Shown: positions 46,968 to 55,000 of the stretch, in pieces
Numbering within the stretch: the stretch's first letter is position 1
Layout of the letters: each line of letters begins with the position of its first letter
NCBI RefSeq assembly: GCF_000720475.1
Contig: NZ_JOAP01000028.1
Span: forward strand, 124,001-188,000
Length of the DNA stretch: 64,000 bases
Source: Streptomyces aureocirculatus
GTDB lineage: Bacteria > Actinomycetota > Actinomycetes > Streptomycetales > Streptomycetaceae
Reading direction: 5' to 3'
The notes under the pieces: model-generated
Database searches by the model: none
The model's input: only the letters and a program-made list of their open reading frames with translations
What the model was told of the DNA's origin: nothing
Position numbers and translations under genes: made by a program

Positions 46968-47251
46968 TCACGCCGAGTTGTCTCAATCACGACGCTTTCG
47001 CGGAAGCCTTCCGCTTCTCGGTCCTGGCTCGACACGGGTGTGCCATTGGAGCGTGATCATCCGATTCTGACTGATGGCTGCTTTGCAACTGCTGTGACGC
47101 AAAGCTCGGTTGGATGTCACTCTCGGTGTGGCTAGAGTGACGAGCGCGCGACGCGCGATGGTCGGGCGGTCACAGCCCGGTGCGTTCGCGCGTTTGGGGA
47201 CAGTTGAGGGCAAGGGGGAGCGGTGGGGGCATCGTGCGTGAGGATGGGTAC
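46759..47251. other. Degenerate intergenic zone before the second secretion block
   Basis: Apart from the 3' gene fragment at its left end, this stretch has no frame with a binding site. The right part (47040-47130) is AT-richer and holds the likely promoter for the following + strand operon, for instance around CTAGAGTGACGAGCGCGCGA at 47133-47152. Confidence 0.45.
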
Positions 47252-47710
47252 ATGAGTTCCGCGCCGCCGTCGGCGGGCGCGGATCTCAAGCGCGGGTTAG
47301 AGGCGCTGAAGAAGTTCCGGCGTCGCATCGACACGCTCCTCACCGAGTTCGAGGGATCGGACGGCGGCACGTCCAAGGTCCGCGACCAGAAGATCGCCCG
47401 TGCCTCCTTCAGCGGCGAGGCGGCCCCTTTCCCTGAGGCCGACGGCCTCTACTCCCAGTACGACCAGGTGCACGAGCGGCTCACCTCACTGTCGAAGATG
47501 CTCGGGGACCAGATCGAAGCCATGGGCATCGCCGTGCACGGCGCGGACGTCGGCTTCGACAACCTCGAAGACGATTTGCGGCAACGCTTCTGGGCGATCC
47601 AGACGCAGGTCGGCCGTGCGGAGACACCTGAGGGGCGGGAGCCCGGAGGGAAGACCGACGAGCGGGGCGGTCAGGGCAGCGACAAGTCCGACTCGGGGTG
47701 GAAGCTGTGA
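47252..47710 (+). CDS. Small helical type VII locus protein
   Basis: The 152-residue protein is helical and charged (GLEALKKFRRRIDTLLTEFE; MLGDQIEAMGIAVHGADVGF; RQRFWAIQTQV) and resembles a WXG-superfamily helical hairpin without a clear WxG. I do not recognise a named family. ATG 47252 has GAGG eight bases upstream, while GTG 47234 is also possible. The stop overlaps the next start (GTGA), so the two products probably work as a pair. Confidence 0.7.
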   Translation: MSSAPPSAGADLKRGLEALKKFRRRIDTLLTEFEGSDGGTSKVRDQKIARASFSGEAAPFPEADGLYSQYDQVHERLTSLSKMLGDQIEAMGIAVHGADVGFDNLEDDLRQRFWAIQTQVGRAETPEGREPGGKTDERGGQGSDKSDSGWKL

Positions 47711-49302
47711 GCTTCGAAGGGCACCGGCTCAACGACATGATCGACCTGGTCGAGCAGGCGAACCCGGCCGATCTGGAGAGCGCGGGGGAGGCACTCCAGA
47801 GGGCGCGCGACGCGATCGCGGCGGCGGCCCGGGAGCTGGGCGAGCACATCGACCGGGTGGACTGGGAAGGCGAGGCCGGGCGGGCGTTCCGCAAGTGGGG
47901 CAAGAACCTCGTCAAGGACACCCACAAGCTGTCCGACTTCGCTGACGCCGCTGGCGTCCAGATCGCGTCGGCCGGCGCGGGGTTGGCTTCCGTGCGGGGT
48001 TCGATGCCACCACGGGATACGCGCACCGATCCGAAATCGGTGGCGGACATCCCCTCTCCGAAGAGGGTGGACGGCAACGCGGACTACGAGGCCGCCGTCA
48101 AGTCCGAGAAGCACCGGCAGGAGGCGATCAACCAGATGAACCGGTTGGCGTCGTTCTACCGGGTCTCGCAGCACGAGATGGCGGGGCAGGAGGCGCCTTC
48201 GTTTTCGGCTATGCCGGATGTGGGGGTGCCTCGGCCTGAGCGAGGACGTTTCGCTCCCGGTGAGGGTAGGAAGCCCGCTCCGCCCGCCGACTCTGCCGGT
48301 GCCACGCGAGAAGCGCTACCCCGCCCCACCGACTCGGGCGTCGTTACGACGTTGGGCCCCAACGGGACGGAAAATCCCTTGGTACCTCGCAACGAAGAGC
48401 GCGGTCCGATCCCGTCCACTGACTGGCCTGTCGGGCCGACCCCGTCTTCAGACCGGCCTGACAATCTGGCACCCGTCAGCTCGGTCCCTCACCGTACGGC
48501 GATTGACAGCGTCGGTACGTTGCCCCCGCCGAGTAGCCCCGGACCAGGTTCGGTGCCTCCTGCTCCTGCTCCTGCTCCTGGTCCGACGGGCGTAGGGGGG
48601 CCGCCTCCTCCGTTCGGGGGTCCTGTGCCGCCTCTGCCCCTCCCGGGCCCGCCTGCACGTGCTGCTGGTCGAGGTGGAGATGTGAAGCCGACGACGCCCG
48701 TCCCGCCGACGCCTGGGCGAACGGGTGGGGGAGGCCCTGGGAAGGAGGGGCCGGGGCGTGTCCCCTCAGGTCCGGTGGGCCGTGTGCCAGTTGCAGAAGG
48801 AAGAGGCGTCAGTGGTCCGACGGGGCCCGTACAGTCCCCGGCGGGACGCGGTATCACGGGTGGAACGCCGCAGCCCGGGAGCGTGCCGACCAACCGTCCC
48901 GGAGTTCAGGGCGTCACAGGTGCCCCGCGCGCCAACGGCGTCGTAGGGGGGCGGCCCGCGGAAGGTTTTGGACAGGCACGAACAGGTGCTGGAGCTGTGG
49001 GGCAGCGTGGAGTTATGGGAGCCCCACCTCATGGCACGGGTGGTGGCAGGCAGATGCCCCTCCGGTCCGGCAGTAATCCTGACGGCGTGGTCGGCACTCC
49101 GAAGGATCGTCAGTCTGTGGTCGGCGGCCGTAGGAGTGGATTCACTACGGGTGGCACAGGCCTGGTACGTGGTCCTGTGGACAATCGTCCCCGCCCGGAA
49201 CAGCAAGTGGGTGAGGCCTCGCAACGGCCTGACTATCTGGTCGAGGACGAGGAGACACATCTGTCCGGCGAGCGGCGGCACGTGCCGCCAGTAATCAGTT
49301 AG
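47707..49302 (+). CDS. WXG-motif protein with long Pro/Gly-rich tail, candidate secreted substrate
   Basis: The 531-residue product starts with a helical hairpin of WXG type (residues 1-100, with DWEGEAGRAF, W53-E-G55). A second helical part follows (YEAAVKSEKHRQEAINQMNR). From about residue 170 it becomes a disordered Pro/Gly/Thr tail with no recognisable domain. This layout recalls EspB-type ESX substrates. It lies between a coupled small partner and the second mycosin, consistent with a substrate-protease arrangement. Function is inferred only. Confidence 0.75.
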   Translation: MSFEGHRLNDMIDLVEQANPADLESAGEALQRARDAIAAAARELGEHIDRVDWEGEAGRAFRKWGKNLVKDTHKLSDFADAAGVQIASAGAGLASVRGSMPPRDTRTDPKSVADIPSPKRVDGNADYEAAVKSEKHRQEAINQMNRLASFYRVSQHEMAGQEAPSFSAMPDVGVPRPERGRFAPGEGRKPAPPADSAGATREALPRPTDSGVVTTLGPNGTENPLVPRNEERGPIPSTDWPVGPTPSSDRPDNLAPVSSVPHRTAIDSVGTLPPPSSPGPGSVPPAPAPAPGPTGVGGPPPPFGGPVPPLPLPGPPARAAGRGGDVKPTTPVPPTPGRTGGGGPGKEGPGRVPSGPVGRVPVAEGRGVSGPTGPVQSPAGRGITGGTPQPGSVPTNRPGVQGVTGAPRANGVVGGRPAEGFGQARTGAGAVGQRGVMGAPPHGTGGGRQMPLRSGSNPDGVVGTPKDRQSVVGGRRSGFTTGGTGLVRGPVDNRPRPEQQVGEASQRPDYLVEDEETHLSGERRHVPPVIS

Positions 49303-49325
49303 TGATGAGTGGAGGCGTGCAGGGC

Positions 49326-50603
49326 GTGGAGTCAGGATCTGGCCGACACGGCAACGGGGCATTCCCGCTTCGGGGGCGTGTGCGGCGACGGGTCGCTACG
49401 ACGAGCGCGGCCGTCAGCGTTCTGGCCCTGATGTCTGTGGGAATGGCACCGGGTGCGGCTGCCGACGACGTCCGGTCGAAGCAGTGGTACTTGGAGGCAA
49501 TGGGCGCCGATGAGCTATGGGAGGTCAGCACCGGCAAGGGCGTCAAGGTTGCCGTTGTCGACAGCGGAATTGCAGTGACGCCTTCTCTCAAGGGGCGTGT
49601 GCATGCAGGCAAGGACGTGACTGGCCTCAGGGGCGGAGCTCTGGACGACTACGACGGCCATGGAACCACAATGGCTGAGCTGATCGTGGGTGCCGGCCGG
49701 GGAGGGGGTCTCAAGGGCTTGGCACCTGGGGCCCTGGTCGTTTCCTTTCGTACCACTCTGTACAGCGCCAAGGGTAAGAAAGAGAGCGATAGCGCCGAAG
49801 CCATTCGAGCTGCGGCAGACAGCGATGCACAGATTATCAGTCTGTCCATTGGTGGTGACTTCATGTACCCAGCCGAGAAAGAGGCAGTGAAGTATGCTGC
49901 GTCGAAAGGCAAGTTGATGTTCGCCGGTGTCGGGAACGATGCCGAGAAGAAGAACTACATCGGCTATCCGGCTGCCTATCCCAACGTCACCGGAGTCTCC
50001 GCCGCAGACAAGTCCGGCAAGGTTGCCAAGTACTCCGAGTTCGGCGATTACGTGGACCTGGCGGCGCCGGGCCGCGACGTCCCCCGCTGGTGCGATGCAA
50101 CCTTCCGTTCGTACTGCGACGGCGACGGCGGCACCAGTGCCGCCACCGCCATCGCCTCCGCCTCCGCCGCCCTGATCTGGTCCAAGCACCCCAACTGGAC
50201 CGCCAACCAAGTCCTACGCGTCCTCATCGACACCGCGGGCCGTAGCTGGCCGAAGGACAAGCCCAGTGACTATCTCGGCTACGGCCTGGTTCGGCCGGCT
50301 CCGAATCTGCTGAAGAACAGGGGTAATCCGGGCCCGCCGGATATCGACCCCCTCACCAATAAGAAGACACCGGGTGTCGGAGCTTCGTCCTCTGCTCCGT
50401 CGGAGGAGTCATCGGCGCCTGCGGCGAACCCCCCGAAGGGCGCGGCCGACAGCAAGCGGGCAGCGTCCGCGTCAACTTCGAAGTCCGATGGCGGCTCCGA
50501 TGACGACAACGACCAGTTGTGGATCGTCGTCGGCGCCGTAGCCGCGGTGGCGGCCCTCGGCGGCGCAGCCTTCGCGTTCGTACGCAAACGGCGTAACGCC
50601 TGA
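49326..50603 (+). CDS. mycP: Mycosin, type VII secretion subtilisin-like protease (second copy)
   Basis: The ~425-residue S8 protease has a signal peptide after an RRRVAT segment, and its triad is Asp in VAVVDSGIA, His in DGHGTTMAEL and Ser in GGTSAATAIASASAAL. A Ser/Ala/Asp-rich linker leads to a C-terminal helix (LWIVVGAVAAVAALGGAAFA) and an RKRR tail. It is diverged from the first copy. GTG 49326 has GGAGG ten bases upstream; GTG 49302, ATG 49305 and GTG 49317 are other in-frame starts with poorer sites. Confidence 0.85.
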   Translation: MESGSGRHGNGAFPLRGRVRRRVATTSAAVSVLALMSVGMAPGAAADDVRSKQWYLEAMGADELWEVSTGKGVKVAVVDSGIAVTPSLKGRVHAGKDVTGLRGGALDDYDGHGTTMAELIVGAGRGGGLKGLAPGALVVSFRTTLYSAKGKKESDSAEAIRAAADSDAQIISLSIGGDFMYPAEKEAVKYAASKGKLMFAGVGNDAEKKNYIGYPAAYPNVTGVSAADKSGKVAKYSEFGDYVDLAAPGRDVPRWCDATFRSYCDGDGGTSAATAIASASAALIWSKHPNWTANQVLRVLIDTAGRSWPKDKPSDYLGYGLVRPAPNLLKNRGNPGPPDIDPLTNKKTPGVGASSSAPSEESSAPAANPPKGAADSKRAASASTSKSDGGSDDDNDQLWIVVGAVAAVAALGGAAFAFVRKRRNA

Positions 50604-50674
50604 GCAGATCAGAGGCGAGTAGCACAGACGAGCCTCAATGACAGCCTGAACGTCTACGTAAGGAGAGCCCGCTC

Positions 50675-51013
50675 ATGGCCGACGGCCGTAAGCTAAATGA
50701 CCAGGAAGTCGCGCTCCTCGAAAAGGAGATCGTCGACAAGTATGACTCGGTCCAGAAGCAGCTCAGGCGATTGCAGGGGACGCTTGACACCATGGAGGGC
50801 AACTGGCGCGGTATCGGTGCGCATGCCTTCGACAAGAAGCAGACCGAGATCAACCAGCACATGCAGGCGATCGGCCGCATCCTTGTGGACTTCCTGGACG
50901 GTATCAGTGCCAACCGCAAGGACAAGGACCGGCTTGAGGACGAGGTCCGCGCGACCATGAACAGTATCGACGTGGACTACGGCGGCAAGAATTCGGCCAT
51001 CAGCAGCTATTGA
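50675..51013 (+). CDS. esxB: WXG100 family secreted protein (EsxB-like)
   Basis: The 112-residue protein is a two-helix hairpin with the turn motif W44-R-G46 (EGNWRGIGAHAF). No YxxxD/E export tag is visible near its C-terminus (VDYGGKNSAISSY), so it probably leaves the cell as the partner of the next gene product. GGAGA lies about nine bases upstream of ATG 50675. Confidence 0.88.
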   Translation: MADGRKLNDQEVALLEKEIVDKYDSVQKQLRRLQGTLDTMEGNWRGIGAHAFDKKQTEINQHMQAIGRILVDFLDGISANRKDKDRLEDEVRATMNSIDVDYGGKNSAISSY

Positions 51014-51085
51014 GTTAGCTGAGCTGAGCTGAGCTGTTCTCCGGGCCGTCGTGGTCCGGCCGAAACCACCAGGGGATGGACAAGC

Positions 51086-51388
51086 ATGGCAAGCGGCAAC
51101 TTCGACGAACTCGCGGTCAAATACGGCGGGCTCGACGCCATCACCACCGAACTCGGCATCCAGGCGAAGCAATTGGAGTCCGACCTCGCTGACATCAAGC
51201 GGGCTGTGGCCAGGGTGGCTGAAGGATGGGAGGGCGAGGCCCACCGGGCGTACGTCCTGAAGCAGAAGGAGTGGGACCAGCACGCGTCGGCGATCCACAC
51301 GGCCCTCATGCAGATCGGCCAGAAGGTCGGCCAGGCGGGCGGTGACTACCGGGGTGGCGACCTGAAGGGGGCCAGCTACTTCCAGTGA
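51086..51388 (+). CDS. esxA: WXG100 family secreted protein (EsxA-like)
   Basis: This 100-residue WXG100 protein has the turn motif W48-E-G50 (AEGWEGEAHRAY) between two helices. A YxxxD export motif is visible at Y88-D92 (GGDYRGGDLKG), the general type VII secretion signal. It is 72 bp downstream of the esxB-like gene; the two would form the usual heterodimer, with this partner carrying the signal. A hairpin follows. Confidence 0.9.
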   Translation: MASGNFDELAVKYGGLDAITTELGIQAKQLESDLADIKRAVARVAEGWEGEAHRAYVLKQKEWDQHASAIHTALMQIGQKVGQAGGDYRGGDLKGASYFQ

Positions 51389-51405
51389 GGGGCGGCAGGC
51401 GATAG

Positions 51406-51438
51406 CGGGGTGGGCATACGCGGGAGGTGCCCACCCCG
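51406..51438 (+). terminator. Terminator after the WXG100 pair
   Basis: An 11-bp perfect stem (CGGGGTGGGCA / TGCCCACCCCG) with an 11-nt loop and a TTCTGTT run follows the second WXG100 gene by 18 bp. Confidence 0.8.
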
Positions 51439-51572
51439 TTCTGTTGCACGGTGGTCGGCCGTCGGTCGGAGCCCGAATTGGAAGTAGAGTTCTCGTCTGC
51501 CTCCTTTGGCCGATTTCCGCAGGGGGTCGATGTTGATGCCGAGCAGAAGTCGAGTGGCGGCGGTCCTGGAGA

Positions 51573-52001
51573 CTACTTGTGTGGCGCTCTGGGCGCGGCC
51601 CCCGAGTCGGTGTGGAAACCCAATGCGCTGCTTACGGCGACCGAGATTTCAAGGAGTCGGTCTTTGGGGACATGTGCAACCTTGAAGTTGTTGCTGCTCA
51701 TGAACTCCAGAAAGTCCGACGGCAGAGCAATGGAGTAGTGCTCTACATACGATGCCAAATCCACTCGCCAAGCGAATGATCCATCGGTGAGAATTGAAGA
51801 TCCGCCGGGGACATGGAAAGCTTGGCCGATGACGTCGGTTGTTGATTCCATTACATCCAGGACGGGGTGGCCGGAATGAAGATAGCGGCGAACTTCTTGA
51901 GACGAATATTCCGGTGCACCTGAATTGATGCTCGGAGTTGACTCGCTGTAGAGGCTCGGGCCCTCAGGGTTCATGTCCTGGTAAAATCCAACAAACTTCA
52001 T
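51573..52001 (-). CDS. Candidate immunity protein for the RHS toxin
   Basis: The 142-residue cytosolic protein (MKFVGFYQDMNPEGPSLYSE) has no signal peptide, cysteine motif or membrane helix. Its ATG overlaps the stop of the RHS gene (TGATG), and it is the last gene of that operon, the usual place of an immunity gene. Its composition is clearly AT-richer than the neighbours (for example TTCCGGTGCACCTGAATTGA), like the toxin tip, which suggests they were acquired together. The immunity role is inferred from position. Confidence 0.7.
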   Translation of the reverse strand: MKFVGFYQDMNPEGPSLYSESTPSINSGAPEYSSQEVRRYLHSGHPVLDVMESTTDVIGQAFHVPGGSSILTDGSFAWRVDLASYVEHYSIALPSDFLEFMSSNNFKVAHVPKDRLLEISVAVSSALGFHTDSGAAPRAPHK

Positions 52002-55000
52002 CAGTTTCCTCCGATGATGGGAAGGAATATCCGCCAGTACCCGCCGCCGGCGATCTGTGGTACTTGACCGGCGCCCAATACTGGATTGGTGCCGACCATA
52101 TTGGTCGGTGCGCGCACCGTAACGCCGAGCTCATTTGCTATCTGTTGGGCGATGCCCGATGTGTCCGCCCCGGAGTGGCACACCATGAGGCGGAGCGGGC
52201 CGCCATTGTAGTGCGGATTGTTTGTCACGGCATCCACGATCTGTCCGCCGTTCACGTTTCCTCCGGGGAGCTGCAAGAAACCATCTGCGGAGCCGTGTGC
52301 GACAACATCGTGCTCGTTCTCGTTCAATACGTTATTGAAGTTTCGCTGGCTCGGCCCGTCGTCCCCGATCAATGTGCCTGTCTCGCCGTGTGTGACAGGC
52401 GCTCCCGATGGTATGCCGTTGTCCGCCATGTAATCGGCGCGGCAGGGGGTGAGCCCGAGAGGGTCGGCCCACGTGTGCGGGTTGTGGACGTATGAGGCTG
52501 GATTCGGAGTAGGCGTGATGCCAAGTGGATCCTGGGTCAGGTACCGGCCGGACTCCGGATCGTAATGCCGAAAGTAGTTGTAATGCAGCCCCGTCTCCGG
52601 GTCGAAGTACTGCCCCGGAAACCGCAGCGGAGTGTAAGCCGTACTGCCAGCCGCCCAAGCCGTAGCCCCCCACAGGGTGCTCCGCGTGTGCCACGCGATC
52701 TCGCCCTGTTCGTCGACGAGTTCGGTAGGCGTGCCCACCAGGTCCGTGACGATGGCGAAGAAGCGGGAGTCGATCTCGGTCTGGGGAGCCGTGGACGCGT
52801 CGGACACGTCGGGCGACGTGATGCGTTCCGTCTGGGTGACAGGGCGCAAGCCCTGGTGGTCCCACGTGAGCGTGACCGGGTTCGGCAGGTCGGTCGACGT
52901 CGTCGTCTGCTCGCACAACGTCGTCCCGTCCCATGCGAAGTCCACCCGCTCGACGACCGTCGAACCGTCCGCCGCCATACGGAGCTTGGTGGTGCGACGC
53001 CCCAGCGCGTCGTACCTGTACCGCCACACCGTCCCGTCCGGAGTGACCGTCGACGTCAGTCGATCCTCGGCGTCCCACGTGTACCGCCACGTGTCCGGCT
53101 TCCGTGAAAGGCGGGGCTTCTGGCGGAGGGTGACGCGGCCCAGGGCGTCGTGTTCGTAGCGGACCGCCCCGGCCCGGGTGATCCTCGTGCCGGTGTAGGC
53201 GCGGGCGCCGGTGGCCTCGTGCCCCGGGTGCGACACGGGCCAGGACGCCTCCGTCTGGTTGCCCGCCTCGTCGTACGCGTACGTCTCCGTCCAGTTCGCC
53301 GCGTGCACCGCGGTGACCCGGCCCGCCGCGTCCAGGTCGAAGCGGCGGGCGCCGTTGAGATGGTCGTCGACGCCGATGAGGTTGCCGTCCGCGCGGTAGG
53401 CGTACGCGCGGCCCTGTATCGCGTGGCCGTCGGCCGCGGTGACCGACTGGGTGGTGAGGCGGCCCAAGTCGTCGAAGGTGTGGGAGAAGGTGACGGAGTC
53501 ACCCAGGTGGCGGGCGAGTTCACGACCCGCCGCGTCATACGTGAAGTCGATGGCGCGGCCCGATGCCAGAAGCTGAGCGTGGCGGCCCGCCGCGTCGTAC
53601 GTCCACGTGCTCGTCGCCCCGGAAGGGGTGGTACGACCCGTACGGCGCCCCAAGTCGTCGTACGTGTACGTGACCTCGTGGCCGTCGACCTTCTCCGACC
53701 TGAGTCTGCCGAAGCGATCGCGGAGCAGGATCAACGAAGTGTCGTCCGGCCCTGTGGCCTGGGCCAACCGGTCCGTCAGGTCGTACGCGAAGGTCGTGAC
53801 CCGGCCGTCGGCGTCCTTGCGGACGACCTGGCCGAGGGCGTTGCGCTCGAAGGCCACCGTCTGGCCGAGCGCGTTCGTACGGGAGCGCAGCCGCCCCGCC
53901 GCGTCGTGCTCGTACGTCAGCGTGCGGTCGTCGAAGTCCGTTTCGGATATCGGGCGGCCCGCGGCGTCGAATGCGTAGCTCCAGGTCAGACCCTGGGGGT
54001 TCCTCACCTCGGTGAGGCGGAGTTCCGTGTCGTGCGTGAACTCGTAGCGCACACCGTCCGGGCCCGTGCGGGCCGACAGCAGGTCGAAGTGCGTGTACTC
54101 GTACGAGGAGACCGCGCCCATCGCGTCCACGTACGTGGTGCAGTTGCCCTCACCGTCGTACGTCCAGGACTCCGCCGTACCGTCCGGCGCCACCCGCCGT
54201 GCGATGTGCCCCTCCACCGTCCACTCCAGGCGGGTCGTGGCGCCCAGGGCGTCCACGACAGCGATCGGCCTGCCGAAGGCGTCGCGCTCGTAGCGGGTCA
54301 CCGCGCCGAGAGGGTCGACGGTCTCCAGCGGGAGCCCCGCCCGGTCGCAGCGGACCGTCGTCGTGTTGCCCAGCGGGTCGGTCACGGACGTGGGGCGGCC
54401 CGCCTCGTCGTACGTGAAGCGGGTGGTCGCACCCGCCGGGCTCGTCACCGATGTGCGGTTGCCGCGCTCGTCGTACGTGTGGCGCCAGACCTGGCCGTCC
54501 GGGGTCACCACGCGCGTCGGACGCCCGAGATCGTTGTACTCCGCGCGCGCCTCACGGCCGTCGGGGCGCACCACGCCGAGCAGGTTGCCCGCCTCGTCGT
54601 AGGCGAACGACGTGGTGTTGCCCAGCGGATCCGTGCGGGACAACAGGCGGTGGTGACGGTCGCGTTCGTAGCGCGTGACCGCGCCCAGCGGGTCGATGTC
54701 GGCGACGACCTGCCAGGCCGCGTTGACCAGGAAGCGGCGGGTGTGGCCCGCGTCCGTCGTGGTGGTCGTCGCCCGCAGGCCGGTCGCCGGGTCCGGCTCC
54801 TCGTAGGCGATGCGCAGGCTCATATGGCCCTCGGTGCCGCCCTCGGCCACGCACCGGTCCTGGTCGTCGTACACGTAGGTGTAGCCGCGGTCGTTGGTGT
54901 CCGTCCATGACGTGACGCGGCCCGCCTCGTCGTAGGCGAAGCGGAGCGGGAGCCCTGAGGAGTTGGTGACTTCCGTCAGATCTCCGTCGGTGTAGCCGTA

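Noticed and set aside
46791..47135. 114-aa + strand frame in the gap before the second secretion block
   Set aside because: It has no binding site and no family resemblance, and it covers a decayed - strand fragment.
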